Below are positions 46,353-54,858 of a stretch of 64,000 nt of DNA, in pieces. Positions within the stretch are counted from its first letter, which is position 1. Each line of letters starts with the position of its first letter. Origin of the DNA: Nocardioides renjunii (GTDB lineage: Bacteria > Actinomycetota > Actinomycetes > Propionibacteriales > Nocardioidaceae); NCBI RefSeq assembly GCF_034661175.1, contig NZ_CP141058.1, positions 620,001 through 684,000 of the forward strand, read 5' to 3'. The notes under the pieces were generated by a model that was given only the letters and a program-made list of their open reading frames with translations, ran no database searches and was not told the DNA's origin. A program made the translations under genes and the position numbers.

Positions 46353-46429
46353 GGCGGGGTAGCTCAGGTGGTTAGAGCACACGGCTCATAATCGTGGTGT
46401 CGCGGGTTCGAGTCCCGCCCCCGCTACCA
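46353..46429 (+). tRNA. tRNA-Met (CAT), elongator type
   Basis: Acceptor GGCGGGG/CCCCGCT, anticodon loop CTCATAA (anticodon CAT), T arm GCGGG-TTCGAGT-CCCGC, discriminator A and encoded CCA. A paired first base (G-T) indicates elongator rather than initiator methionine tRNA. Confidence 0.93.
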
Positions 46430-46470
46430 CCAGTCCCACGCCGCACCACCCCGCAACCCAAGGATCTCCC

Positions 46471-46641
46471 ATGGCCAGCAAGAGCTCTGACGTCCGCCCC
46501 AAGATCACGCTCGCGTGCACGGAGTGCAAGGAGCGCAACTACATCACCAAGAAGAACCGACGCAACGATCCCGACCGGATCGAGCTGAAGAAGTTCTGCC
46601 CGCGCGACCGTCGGCACACGATCCACCGCGAGACCCGCTGA
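46471..46641 (+). CDS. rpmG: 50S ribosomal protein L33
   Basis: Protein of 56 residues: [20 protein letters not shown] at the start, [20 protein letters not shown] in the middle and HRETR at the end. The first zinc pair CTEC is present but the second is CPRD, so only three Cys ligands remain; this is a partly zinc-independent form. Encoded directly after tRNA-Thr and tRNA-Met, the usual actinobacterial position beside the hydratase pair and the secE-nusG locus. Confidence 0.95.
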   Translation: MASKSSDVRPKITLACTECKERNYITKKNRRNDPDRIELKKFCPRDRRHTIHRETR

Positions 46642-46710
46642 CGTCGTCCGTCGTCGCACCCGACCCGTCCGAGCACTCGGACGGGTTGTCGTGTTTGTAG
46701 GCTCGGTGCC

Positions 46711-47121
46711 ATGCCCGTCGACCCCTCGCTGGTGGGACGCGCGTTCCCCGCACCGGCGCCCCTGTCCGTGACCCCCGAGCGGGTCAGCGCCTTCGCCGCG
46801 GCCGTCGGCCACCCCGGCGCCCCCGAGGTGGTCCCGCCGACCTTCCCGATCGTGCTCGCCTTCGACGCCATGCAGGCCTTCCTCGACGCCGAGCGGATCG
46901 ACCTGCACCGCATCGTCCACGGCGAGCAGCGCTTCGCCTACGCCCGCCCGCTCGTGGCCGGCGACGAGCTGCGCGCCACCCTGACGGTCACCGGCCTGCG
47001 CCAGATCGGCGGGGCCGACATCATCGCGACGAGCAGCGAGATCGTCGACGCCGCGGGCGCGGTCGTCTGCACCGGCAAGGCCACGCTCGTGCACTCCTCC
47101 GGATCGGACGGTGACGCATGA
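46711..47121 (+). CDS. MaoC-like dehydratase N-terminal domain protein (HadA/HadC type)
   Basis: Hot-dog fold protein of 136 residues: DPSLVGRAFPAPAPLSVTPE, the VVPPTFPIVLAF strand, HGEQRFAYARPLVAGDELRA and the final KATLVHSS. It lacks the catalytic Asp/His motif, as do HadA and HadC, which bind the long acyl chain. With HadB it would form (3R)-hydroxyacyl-ACP dehydratase of the FAS-II system or a related enzyme. Stop overlaps the hadB-like start by four bases. Confidence 0.88.
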   Translation: MPVDPSLVGRAFPAPAPLSVTPERVSAFAAAVGHPGAPEVVPPTFPIVLAFDAMQAFLDAERIDLHRIVHGEQRFAYARPLVAGDELRATLTVTGLRQIGGADIIATSSEIVDAAGAVVCTGKATLVHSSGSDGDA

Positions 47122-47516
47122 GCACCCTCAGCGCCGGCGACGTCCTGCCCCCGGCGACCTTCACGGTCACCCGCGCCGACCTCGTGGCCTACGCCGAGGC
47201 GAGCGGCGACCACAACCCGATCCACCAGGACGAGGACGTGGCCCGCAGCGTCGGCCTCCCCGGCGTGATCGCCCACGGGATGTACACCCTCGCCCTGGTC
47301 GGCACCGCCGTCGCGGGGTGGACCGGTGGCGCCGAGGTCGTCGACCTGGGGGCGAAGTTCACCAGCCCCGTCGTGGTGCCCGCCGAGGGCGGCGCCGAGG
47401 TCGTGGTCGGCGGCACGGTCAAGTCGGTCGCCGACGACCTGGTGACCCTCGCGCTCGAGGTCACCTGCGGCGGCCAGAAGGTGCTCGGCATGCCCAAGGC
47501 GGTCGTGCGTGCCTGA
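47118..47516 (+). CDS. MaoC-like dehydratase, catalytic subunit (HadB type)
   Basis: Hot-dog fold protein of 132 residues with the hydratase 2 motif YAEASGDHNPIHQDEDVARS, whose Asp and His are catalytic, followed by LPGVIAHGMYTLALVG. It forms a heterodimer with the upstream HadA/HadC-like protein. It overlaps murB by eight bases. Confidence 0.92.
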   Translation: MSTLSAGDVLPPATFTVTRADLVAYAEASGDHNPIHQDEDVARSVGLPGVIAHGMYTLALVGTAVAGWTGGAEVVDLGAKFTSPVVVPAEGGAEVVVGGTVKSVADDLVTLALEVTCGGQKVLGMPKAVVRA

Positions 47517-48573
47517 CCTGCGCGACCACACCACCCTGCGCCTGGGTGGCCCCGGTCGGGAGTGGGTGCGTGCCACCACCGAGGCCGAGCTGGTCGCCGC
47601 CGTGGCCGACGCCGACGCCGCGGGCACGCCCGTGCTGGTGCTCGCCGGCGGCTCCAACCTCGTCGTCGCCGACGCGGGGTTCGACGGCCGGGTCGTGCAG
47701 GTCGCCACGACCGGCGTGCACGCCGACACCGACACGTGCGACGTCGACGCCCTGGCCCAGTGCGGCGGCGTGGTGCTCACCGTCGCCGCGGGCGAGGACT
47801 GGGACGCCCTCGTCGCCCTCGCCGTCGCGCAGGGGTGGGCCGGCATCGAGGCCCTCTCCGGGATCCCCGGCGCCGTCGGGTCGACCCCGATCCAGAACGT
47901 CGGCGCCTACGGCCAGGACGTCTCCCAGACCATCGCCCGGGTCCGCACGTGGGACCGGGTCGAGCGCACCCAGCGCACCTTCGCCGCCGCGGACTGCGGG
48001 TTCGGCTACCGCCACAGCCGCTTCAAGGCCGAGCCCGGGCGCTACCTCGTGCTCGAGGTGACCTTCCAGCTGCGGCAGGGCGACCTGTCCGAGCCGGTGA
48101 CGTACGCCGAGCTGGCCCGCCGCCTCGGCGTCGAGGTCGGGCAGCGGGCGCCGCTGGCAGCCGTGCGCGAGGCGGTGCTGGCGCTGCGCTCGGGCAAGGG
48201 CATGGTCCTCGACGACGGCGACCCCGACACGTGGAGCGCCGGGTCGTTCTTCACCAACCCCGTCCTCACCCCCGAGCAGGCCGCCGTGCTGCCGGCGGAC
48301 GCGCCGCGCTGGGAGCAGCCGGACGGGACCGTGAAGTCGAGCGCCGCCTGGCTGATCGAGCGGGCGGGCTTCGGGAAGGGCTTCACGAGCGGCGAGGCGG
48401 GGGAGCGGGTCAGCCTCTCGACCAAGCACACGCTCGCGCTCACCAACCGCGGCGGCGCCACGACCGACGAGCTGCTCACCCTGGCCCGGGAGGTCCGCGA
48501 CGGGGTCCGCGAGCGCTTCGGCGTCACCCTCGTCAACGAGCCGGTGACCGTGGGCTGCTCGCTCGACGGCTGA
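47509..48573 (+). CDS. murB: UDP-N-acetylmuramate dehydrogenase
   Basis: FAD enzyme of 354 residues that reduces UDP-GlcNAc-enolpyruvate to UDP-MurNAc in peptidoglycan synthesis. Seen: HTTLRLGGPGREWVRATTEA at the start, FAD-binding LVLAGGSNLVVADAGFDG, SGIPGAVGSTPIQNVGAYGQ, and GSFFTNPVLT near the end with the catalytic Ser region. A type I MurB. The GTG start lies within the last codons of the hydratase gene. Confidence 0.95.
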   Translation: MPDLRDHTTLRLGGPGREWVRATTEAELVAAVADADAAGTPVLVLAGGSNLVVADAGFDGRVVQVATTGVHADTDTCDVDALAQCGGVVLTVAAGEDWDALVALAVAQGWAGIEALSGIPGAVGSTPIQNVGAYGQDVSQTIARVRTWDRVERTQRTFAAADCGFGYRHSRFKAEPGRYLVLEVTFQLRQGDLSEPVTYAELARRLGVEVGQRAPLAAVREAVLALRSGKGMVLDDGDPDTWSAGSFFTNPVLTPEQAAVLPADAPRWEQPDGTVKSSAAWLIERAGFGKGFTSGEAGERVSLSTKHTLALTNRGGATTDELLTLAREVRDGVRERFGVTLVNEPVTVGCSLDG

Positions 48574-48587
48574 CCTCGAGCAGCCCG

Positions 48588-49628
48588 TCAGGCCAGCCAG
48601 GCGGCGATGTCGCGCCGGGCCGCCTCGACCACGTCGGACGGCGCCTGCGACGCCTCGAACGACATCTCCGCCAGCCGGGCCAGCGTCGCGTCGTCGAGGT
48701 CGTGCGCGGCCCGCATCGTGGCGTACTGCCCCGCCAGCCGCGAGCCGAAGAGCAGCGGGTCGTCGGCGCCCAGCGCGACGGTCGCGCCGGCGGCGAGCAG
48801 CTGGGGCAGCGGCACCGACGTGAGGTCGGAGTAGACGCCCAGCGAGACGTTGGAGACCGGGCACACCTCCAGCGCGATGCCGCGGGACACGATCCGGTCC
48901 AGCAGCTCGGGGTCCTCGGCGCTGCGCACGCCGTGGCCGAGCCGCTGCGCTCCGAGGCTGTCGAGGCAGGTGCGGACGTGGTCCGGTCCCCGCAGCTCGC
49001 CGCCGTGGGGCACGAGCACCAGGCCGGCCCGCTCGGCGATCTGGAACGCGCCCGCGAAGTCCTCGGTCCGGCCACGCCGCTCGTCGTTGGACAGCCCGAA
49101 CCCGACCACCCCGCGTCCGGCGTACTGCGCAGCCAGCCGGGCCAGCGTGCGGGCGTCGAGGGGGTGGCGCGTGCGGTTGGCCGCGACCACCACCGCCATC
49201 CCGAGGCCGGTCCGCTCCGAGGCGTCGCGGACGCAGTCGAGGACCAGGTCGGTGAACGCGGTGATGCCGCCGAACCGCGCGGCGTAGCCGCTCGGGTCGA
49301 CCTGGATCTCGAGCCACCGCCCGCCGTCGCGCACGTCGTCCTCGGCCGCCTCCAGCACCAGGCGGCGTACGTCGTCGGGCGTGCGCAGCACCGAGCGCGC
49401 CACGTCGTAGAGCCGCTGGAAGCGGAACCAGCCCTTCTCGTCGGCGGCGCTGAGCACGGGCGGCCAGTCCTCGACCAGGGAGTCCGGAAGGGCGATGTCG
49501 TCGCGCTCGGCGAGCTCGAGGAGCGTGGCGTGGCGCATCGAGCCGGTGAAGTGCAGGTGGAGGTGCGCCTTCGGCAGCTCGGACACCTCGCGCGGCCGCT
49601 CGCCCCGGCCCACCCCCTCACCCGTCAT
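48588..49628 (-). CDS. Adenosine deaminase family protein
   Basis: Zinc hydrolase of 346 residues with the TIM-barrel ADA fold. Metal and catalytic residues are seen in PKAHLHLHFTGSMR, VPHGGELRGPDHVR (His-Gly-Gly-Glu), RLGHGVRSAEDPEL and GADDPLLFGS. It deaminates adenosine to inosine or a related purine base; the sequence does not decide between adenosine and adenine. The ATG at 49628 is near the conserved first strand. It is convergent with murB and divergent from tRNA-Trp. Confidence 0.92.
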   Translation of the reverse strand: MTGEGVGRGERPREVSELPKAHLHLHFTGSMRHATLLELAERDDIALPDSLVEDWPPVLSAADEKGWFRFQRLYDVARSVLRTPDDVRRLVLEAAEDDVRDGGRWLEIQVDPSGYAARFGGITAFTDLVLDCVRDASERTGLGMAVVVAANRTRHPLDARTLARLAAQYAGRGVVGFGLSNDERRGRTEDFAGAFQIAERAGLVLVPHGGELRGPDHVRTCLDSLGAQRLGHGVRSAEDPELLDRIVSRGIALEVCPVSNVSLGVYSDLTSVPLPQLLAAGATVALGADDPLLFGSRLAGQYATMRAAHDLDDATLARLAEMSFEASQAPSDVVEAARRDIAAWLA

Positions 49629-49683
49629 GCGCGCATCGTAGGCGGGGCGACCGACCCGCCCGGCGTGCGGATCCTCCCCTCGG

Positions 49684-49714
49684 TTCGACTGGGACTGGAT
49701 CGGCCCCGTATGCT
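49684..49714 (+). promoter_or_regulatory. Candidate promoter for tRNA-Trp/secE/nusG
   Basis: TTCGAC at 49684-49689 and TATGCT at 49709-49714 with a spacer of 19 bases, 64 bases before tRNA-Trp. It is the best sigma-70-like pair in this gap; the spacing is slightly long. Confidence 0.4.
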
Positions 49715-49777
49715 TCCCGATTGGTGGTTTCGCCAGATGCTTCGGCATGCCCCCAGTGATGGGGACGGGACCACCGG

Positions 49778-49850
49778 AGGGCACTAGCTCAACTGGCAGA
49801 GCATCGGTCTCCAAAACCGAAGGTTGGGGGTTCAAGTCCCTCGTGCCCTG
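49778..49850 (+). tRNA. tRNA-Trp (CCA)
   Basis: Acceptor AGGGCAC/GTGCCCT, D arm GCTC...GAGC, anticodon loop CTCCAAA (anticodon CCA), T arm GGGGG-TTCAAGT-CCCTC. The 3' CCA is not encoded. It lies directly before secE, the usual bacterial arrangement. Confidence 0.95.
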
Positions 49851-49891
49851 CGAGGAAGCACAGCAGCAGCAACAACGAGAAGGTGGGAAAC

Positions 49892-50146
49892 GTGGCCGAC
49901 GGCAACGCGGTTCAGGACCGGCGCGACTCGCGCGGCGACGACCGTGGGCGCACCAGCCCCGCCACGTTCCTGCGCCAGGTGGTGGCCGAGCTCCGCAAGG
50001 TGGTGTGGCCCACCCAGCAGCAGCTGATCACCTACTTCTTCGTGGTGCTGGTCTTCGTCATCGTGATCATGGCGCTGGTGACGCTCCTGGACCTGGCCTT
50101 CGGGAAGCTGGTCTTCGAGGTCTTCACCGGCAGCAACACCCAGTGA
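49892..50146 (+). CDS. secE: Preprotein translocase subunit SecE
   Basis: Single-pass membrane protein of 84 residues that clamps SecY in the translocon. The conserved amphipathic helix FLRQVVAELRKVVWPTQQQL (the VxWPt motif) is followed by one hydrophobic helix, YFFVVLVFVIVIMALVTLLD. The GTG at 49892 was chosen over the GTG at 49883 because the AAGGTGG ribosome-binding site lies at the right distance before it. Followed by nusG. Confidence 0.93.
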   Translation: MADGNAVQDRRDSRGDDRGRTSPATFLRQVVAELRKVVWPTQQQLITYFFVVLVFVIVIMALVTLLDLAFGKLVFEVFTGSNTQ

Positions 50147-50242
50147 CGACGGAGCAGTGGTTCCACCGCTCGTGATCCGCCGGGTCATCCCGGCCCCCCG
50201 GTCCCGGTGACCGGACCCCAGCAACGACGTACGGAGTGAGAC

Positions 50243-51133
50243 GTGTCTGAGAACAGTGACGTGGACCCGGTCGACGACCAGGTCGAGTCCTACGACGAGG
50301 CGACCCCGGAGGACGCCGGCGTGGACTCCGTCGAGGACACCGAGGTCGACACCGAGGTCGACACCGACGTGGACATCGACGTGGACGCCGACATCGACGA
50401 GGCCGAGCAGGCCGACGAGGACGCCGCCGACGTCTCCGCCGACGAGGCGTCCGCCGACGTCGTCGACGAGGACGAGGCCGTGGCTGACGACGAGCCCGCC
50501 GAGACCGAGGCCGACGACCCGCTCGAGGCCTTCCGCCGCGAGCTGTGGGCCAAGCCGGGCGACTGGTTCGTAGTGCACACCTACTCCGGCATGGAGAAGC
50601 GGGTCAAGCACAACCTCGAGAACCGCATCATCTCCCTCAACATGGAGGACTACATCCACGAGATCGTGGTCCCCACCGAGGAGGTCGCGGAGATCAAGAA
50701 CGGCCAGCGCAAGATGGTCACCCGCACCGTCCTGCCCGGCTACGTCCTGGTCCGCATGGACCTCACCGACGAGTCCTGGTCCGCCGTGCGCCACACGCCC
50801 TCGGTCACCGGGTTCGTGGGCCACAGCCACCAGCCGGTCCCGCTCAGCATGAGCGAGGTCGAGGACATGCTCGCGCCGGCCGTCGTGGCCGTCGCCGAGG
50901 CCGAGGCCGCCGCGTCCGGCGACAAGGGTGCCTCCACCACGCCGCGCAAGCCGGTCGAGGTCGCCGACTTCGACGTCTCCGACTCGGTGATGGTCGTCGA
51001 CGGCCCGTTCGCCACGCTGCACGCCACGATCACCGAGATCAACGCCGAGTCGCAGCGCGTCAAGGCGCTGGTCGAGATCTTCGGCCGCGAGACGCCGGTC
51101 GAGCTGTCGTTCAGCCAGATCCAGCGCGTCTGA
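50243..51133 (+). CDS. nusG: Transcription termination/antitermination factor NusG with long acidic N-terminal extension
   Basis: Protein of 296 residues. The NGN domain (about 105-215, [20 protein letters not shown] ... [11 protein letters not shown]) binds RNA polymerase, and the KOW domain (from about 240, [20 protein letters not shown]) binds S10 or Rho. The first 97 residues are a very acidic extension, with the run [20 protein letters not shown] that alternates Val and acidic residues. Actinobacterial NusG commonly has an extension, but this one is long and repetitive. GTG start. Confidence 0.94.
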   Translation: MSENSDVDPVDDQVESYDEATPEDAGVDSVEDTEVDTEVDTDVDIDVDADIDEAEQADEDAADVSADEASADVVDEDEAVADDEPAETEADDPLEAFRRELWAKPGDWFVVHTYSGMEKRVKHNLENRIISLNMEDYIHEIVVPTEEVAEIKNGQRKMVTRTVLPGYVLVRMDLTDESWSAVRHTPSVTGFVGHSHQPVPLSMSEVEDMLAPAVVAVAEAEAAASGDKGASTTPRKPVEVADFDVSDSVMVVDGPFATLHATITEINAESQRVKALVEIFGRETPVELSFSQIQRV

Positions 51134-51236
51134 CGATTTCGTCGCCTCCGTCCCGCGGAGCGACAATGGAACAAGCGACAACCCGTGGCAGGGGGCATCG
51201 GCCCTCGTCATGACCACATGAGAGAAAGAGAAGGCA

Positions 51237-51665
51237 ATGCCTCCCAAGAAGAAGATCGCCGCACTGGTCAAGGTGCAGCTGCAGGCCGGCTCGGCCACCC
51301 CGGCCCCGCCGGTCGGTACGGCGCTCGGCCCGCACGGCGTCAACATCATGGACTTCTGCAAGGCCTACAACGCCCAGACCGAGTCCATGCGCGGCAACGT
51401 CATCCCCGTCGAGATCACCATCTACGAGGACCGCACGTTCGACTTCATCACCAAGACGCCGCCGGCCGCTGAGCTGATCAAGAAGGCCGCCGGGCTCTCC
51501 AAGGGCTCGGGCGTGCCGCACAAGGACAAGGTCGGCAAGCTGACCAAGGACCAGATCCGCGACATCGCCACCACCAAGCTGCCCGACCTCAACGCCAACG
51601 ACCTCGAGGCGGCCATGAAGATCGTCGAGGGCACCGCGCGCTCGATGGGCGTCACCACCGACTGA
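51237..51665 (+). CDS. rplK: 50S ribosomal protein L11
   Basis: L11 of 142 residues: [21 protein letters not shown]-terminal domain with the Pro-rich thiostrepton-binding loop, and the RNA-binding C-terminal domain [11 protein letters not shown]. Forms the GTPase-associated centre with L10 and L7/L12. Part of the L11-L1 transcript. Confidence 0.97.
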   Translation: MPPKKKIAALVKVQLQAGSATPAPPVGTALGPHGVNIMDFCKAYNAQTESMRGNVIPVEITIYEDRTFDFITKTPPAAELIKKAAGLSKGSGVPHKDKVGKLTKDQIRDIATTKLPDLNANDLEAAMKIVEGTARSMGVTTD

Positions 51666-51727
51666 CACGTGGGAGAGCCGCGCTGGCTCGCTGACCACAT
51701 CCTTCGCACCACAGAAACGAGAAGACC

Positions 51728-52450
51728 ATGCAGCGCAGCAAGACCTACCGCGCGGCGGCAGAGTCGTTCGACAAGGACGAGATCTACGCCCCGCTGACCG
51801 CCATCAAGATCGCCAAGGGCGGCTCCAAGAAGAAGTTCGACGAGACCCTCGACGTCGTCATGCGCCTGGGTGTCGACCCGCGCAAGGCCGACCAGATGGT
51901 CCGCGGCACCGTCAACCTCCCGCACGGCACCGGCAAGACCGCCCGTGTCCTCGTGTTCGCCAACGGCGACAAGGCCGACGCCGCCCGTGAGGCCGGCGCC
52001 GAGCACGTCGGCAGCGACGAGCTCATCGAGAAGGTCGCCGGCGGCTGGCTCGACTTCGACGCCGTCGTGGCGACGCCCGACATGATGGGCAAGGTCGGCC
52101 GCCTCGGTCGCGTCCTCGGCCCCCGCTCGCTCATGCCCAACCCCAAGACGGGCACGGTGACCCCCGACGTCGCCAAGGCCGTCTCGGACATCAAGGGCGG
52201 CAAGATCGAGTTCCGCGTCGACCGGCACGCCAACCTGCACTTCATCATCGGCAAGGCGTCCTTCTCCGAGGCCCAGCTCGCGGAGAACTACGCGGCTGCC
52301 CTCGAGGAGGTGCTGCGGCTCAAGCCGGCCAGCTCCAAGGGCCGCTACATCAAGAAGATCACCGTCTCGACGACGATGGGCCCCGGCATCCAGGTCGACC
52401 CCAACCGCGTCAAGAACGTCGCCTCGGAAGACGAGGCCGTCCAGGCCTGA
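51728..52450 (+). CDS. rplA: 50S ribosomal protein L1
   Basis: L1 of 240 residues, part of the mobile L1 stalk and, in many bacteria, a translational repressor of its own operon. Typical segments: [20 protein letters not shown], the [15 protein letters not shown] strand, [20 protein letters not shown] and the C-terminal [16 protein letters not shown]. Confidence 0.97.
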   Translation: MQRSKTYRAAAESFDKDEIYAPLTAIKIAKGGSKKKFDETLDVVMRLGVDPRKADQMVRGTVNLPHGTGKTARVLVFANGDKADAAREAGAEHVGSDELIEKVAGGWLDFDAVVATPDMMGKVGRLGRVLGPRSLMPNPKTGTVTPDVAKAVSDIKGGKIEFRVDRHANLHFIIGKASFSEAQLAENYAAALEEVLRLKPASSKGRYIKKITVSTTMGPGIQVDPNRVKNVASEDEAVQA

Positions 52451-52473
52451 GCCTGGCCCGTCCCCGGTCACGT

Positions 52474-52505
52474 CGGTCCGGTCGCCCCTCGGGGCGGCCG
52501 GACCG
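52474..52505 (+). terminator. Rho-independent terminator of the L11-L1 operon
   Basis: CGGTCCGG and CGCCCC (52474-52488) pair with GGGGCG and CCGGACCG (52491-52505), with one T-G wobble. Followed by TCGTGCTTTTC. A strong terminator 24 bases after rplA. Confidence 0.85.
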
Positions 52506-52619
52506 TCGTGCTTTTCGGGGACGCCGTTTCGGTGTGGAAGCATCGGGTAGGAAGGGGTCGGGCGCACCGTCGCCCGTCCCCGCTCGACCTCGACCTCGCC
52601 TCGTTCCCAGGAGCTGCAC

Positions 52620-53477
52620 ATGCGCGTCACCACCCTTGCCCGCCGCCTCGGCACCGCCGCCCTGGTGCTGACGATCGGCGTCGGCGCCACCGCCTGCAGC
52701 GACGACTCGGAGTCGTCGGAATCCCCGAGCTCCGCCACCGACGAGGGCGCCGCCTCCACCGAGGAGAGCGACGCCCCCGAGGAGGAGGGTGACGCCGAGG
52801 CGGCCTCGCTCGCCGAGCTGTCCGCGGAGGACTTCTACCCCTCGGTGATGGCCGCGATGCGCGAGGCCGAGACGTTCAACTTCGAGACGGTCGCCGAGAC
52901 CAACGGCCAGGCGCAGAACATGACCGGCCAGGCCCGCTTCGGCGACGACGGCGTCGAGATGAAGGCGTCGAGCACCGGCGCCCAGGCGATGGAGATGATC
53001 CTGCTCGGCAAGGCGATGTACATGAAGTCGCCCGCGCTCGGCACCGGCGACAAGTGGATCAAGATCGACCTGAGCGACCCCAACTCGCTGTTCGGCATGA
53101 TCGGCAAGGCCACCGACCCCGAGGTCATGTTCAAGGCCATGGAGACGCCCAAGAAGCTGGAGCTCGTGGGCACCGAGGACGTCGACGGCGTCGAGACCAA
53201 CCACTACCGCATCACGCTCGACCCGACGAAGTACCTCGAGGCGATGGAGTTCCCGCCGGCCATGGCCGACATGCTGCCCCAGGAGCTCGTCACCGAGATG
53301 TGGGTCGACGCCGACGACCTGCCGCGCAAGTTCACCCAGACGCTGGAGCTGCCGGCCGCCGGTGGCGGCCCGGCCACGAGCTCCACGACCGAGGGCACCT
53401 ACTCCGACTTCGGCACCGACGTCGAGATCGAGGCGCCGCCGGCCAGCGAGGTCACCGAGGACTTCCCGGGCGCCTGA
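52620..53477 (+). CDS. LppX/LprG-like lipoprotein
   Basis: Lipoprotein of 285 residues. The lipobox is TACS near residue 26, followed by an acidic Ser/Glu-rich linker (residues 27-65) and a LolA-like half-barrel: FEASSTGAQAMEMILLGKA-type strands, then YMKSPALGTGDKWIKIDLSD, LELVGTEDVDGVETNHYRIT and MWVDADDLPRKFTQ. The mycobacterial relatives (LppX, LprG, LprA) carry lipids across the envelope. Anchored on the outer face of the membrane. Confidence 0.88.
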   Translation: MRVTTLARRLGTAALVLTIGVGATACSDDSESSESPSSATDEGAASTEESDAPEEEGDAEAASLAELSAEDFYPSVMAAMREAETFNFETVAETNGQAQNMTGQARFGDDGVEMKASSTGAQAMEMILLGKAMYMKSPALGTGDKWIKIDLSDPNSLFGMIGKATDPEVMFKAMETPKKLELVGTEDVDGVETNHYRITLDPTKYLEAMEFPPAMADMLPQELVTEMWVDADDLPRKFTQTLELPAAGGGPATSSTTEGTYSDFGTDVEIEAPPASEVTEDFPGA

Positions 53478-53528
53478 TCCCGGGAGAGGACTGAGGACCC
53501 CGACCGCACGTCGGACGAGGACCTCGGC

Positions 53529-53566
53529 GAGGGCGTACGCGCTGCCGCACCGGCGCGTGCGCCCTC
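53529..53566. terminator. Bidirectional hairpin terminator
   Basis: GAGGGCGTACGCGC (53529-53542) pairs with GCGCGTGCGCCCTC (53553-53566), 14 positions with one mismatch. It separates the lipoprotein gene from the converging DnaB-like gene. Confidence 0.7.
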
Positions 53567-53582
53567 GTGCGTCGTCCGGGGG

Positions 53583-54557
53583 TCAGTCCCGGAAGATCCG
53601 CTCGTCGATCAGCTGCTCCTTGACCTCGGTGCCCTCGTGCTCGAAGCGGCCCTGGTCGAAGCGGGTGCGGTACTGCAGGACCGCACCGTCGCGGCCGAAG
53701 CGGTTCTTCTCGATCGTCACGACGGCGAAGTCGCGGAACCGCTCGGCGTTGGTGAGGTCGTACGTCAGGTGGTGGCGCGCGACGATGTCGTACTTGTTGT
53801 TGAGCACCAGCACCACGTCGGCCTCGTAGGCCAGCGCGCTCGAGCCGCGCAGGTCGCTCGCGCGCATCCGCTTGCCGGAGCGCAGCGCCTCCTTCTCGGC
53901 GGCGGCGATGGCCAGCACCGGGGCGCCGATGTCGATCGCGAGGTCCTTGAGCCCCTCGACCACCTCGGTCGAGCGGGCCACGTCGTCGACCTGCGTCGAC
54001 TTCACCTTCTGCAGGTAGTCCACGACCACGAGCGGGGTGCCGCCCGACGCCTCGCGCACCTGCTGGATGGCGGCGCCGATGGCGGCCAGGTCGGTGCGGG
54101 TGCCGGTCGAGCGGTGGACGAAGAGCATCTCGGAGTAGTGCGCCACCTTGGCCAGCGCCTCGACGCCGCAGGGCACCGACTCGAGCCGGTGCTCGAGCGA
54201 GCTGACCCAGAGGTCGTCGAAGATGGACCGGATGCTGGTGACCCGCACCTGGTCGGAGTCGTCGAGCTCGCCGGCCTCCATGGCGATGAGCTTCTGGGTG
54301 ATGTCCTCGGCGTCGTGCTCGTAGGAGAAGTAGAGGACCGGGCGTCCGGTCGCGGCGTTGTTGCGGGCCACCTGGAGGGCGAAGGTCGACTTGCCGAGTC
54401 CCTGCGGCCCGGCGAGCAGGACCAGCGAGCCGGCGCGCATCCCGCCACCGATCATCGGGTCGAGGGCGCCGAAGCCGGTCTTCCACACCCGACCGGCGGC
54501 GTTGCGCCCGGTGAGCATGCGTTCGTCGCTGCGGGCGAGGGAGGTCCCGACGGTCAT
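53583..54557 (-). CDS. DnaB-like RecA-fold ATPase
   Basis: Protein of 324 residues corresponding to the C-terminal ATPase domain of replicative helicase DnaB, without DnaB's N-terminal primase-interaction domain. Walker A LLAGPQGLGKSTFALQVARN (P-loop GPQGLGKST), then VLYFSYEHDAEDI, Walker B LVVVDYLQKVKS, and the arginine/sensor region RGSSALAYEADVVLVL. Similar stand-alone proteins are conserved near ribosomal genes in actinobacteria; function unknown. It is inserted in opposite orientation between rplA and rplJ, whose genes are normally close. The ATG at 54557 was chosen; a longer reading to 54677 is possible. Confidence 0.8.
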   Translation of the reverse strand: MTVGTSLARSDERMLTGRNAAGRVWKTGFGALDPMIGGGMRAGSLVLLAGPQGLGKSTFALQVARNNAATGRPVLYFSYEHDAEDITQKLIAMEAGELDDSDQVRVTSIRSIFDDLWVSSLEHRLESVPCGVEALAKVAHYSEMLFVHRSTGTRTDLAAIGAAIQQVREASGGTPLVVVDYLQKVKSTQVDDVARSTEVVEGLKDLAIDIGAPVLAIAAAEKEALRSGKRMRASDLRGSSALAYEADVVLVLNNKYDIVARHHLTYDLTNAERFRDFAVVTIEKNRFGRDGAVLQYRTRFDQGRFEHEGTEVKEQLIDERIFRD

Positions 54558-54643
54558 GAGCTGGTGGTCCACGCGCCCATGGAACCAGTCAAGGGCCCGC
54601 GTCGGCAGGCGAATGGGCACACGGCCCCGGGTCCGCCGCCGAT

Positions 54644-54672
54644 TTGTGTGGTGCGGACCCGACGCGTACTGT
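54644..54672 (+). promoter_or_regulatory. Candidate rplJL promoter
   Basis: TTGTGT (54644-54649) and TACTGT (54667-54672) with a 17-base spacer, just before the L10 leader. No SD-start pair or ORF interferes. Inference. Confidence 0.45.
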
Positions 54673-54679
54673 TCCAACT

Positions 54680-54784
54680 CGAAACCAGAGACCGCAGGTT
54701 GTCACGAGCTCCTCGCCCGTGACCGAAGGTTCGCAGCAGCGGACGGCCGGCGCAGGTGACAGAGCAGCGGCACTCGCCGCACCA
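54680..54784 (+). ncRNA. Ribosomal L10 leader
   Basis: About 105 bases before rplJ containing the conserved kink-turn-like features of L10 leaders: ACCAGAGACCGCAGGTT, the CGTGACCGAAGGTTCGC stem and GCCGGCGCAGGTGACAG. In other bacteria the L10-(L12)4 complex binds this RNA and represses rplJL. It is followed by the attenuator hairpin at 54785-54810. Boundaries are approximate. Confidence 0.7.
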
Positions 54785-54810
54785 ACGCCCTGAGCCTGTG
54801 CTCGGGGCGT
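54785..54810 (+). terminator. Attenuator hairpin downstream of L10 leader
   Basis: ACGCCCTGAGC and GCTCGGGGCGT form an 11-base stem (one T-G) around CTGT, followed by TCGTCGTCTG. It lies 49 bases before rplJ, so it could stop transcription when L10 is in excess. Confidence 0.65.
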
Positions 54811-54858
54811 TCGTCGTCTGTGGCCCGGACGCCGGCGGTCGACCCCGGAAGGAGACCC

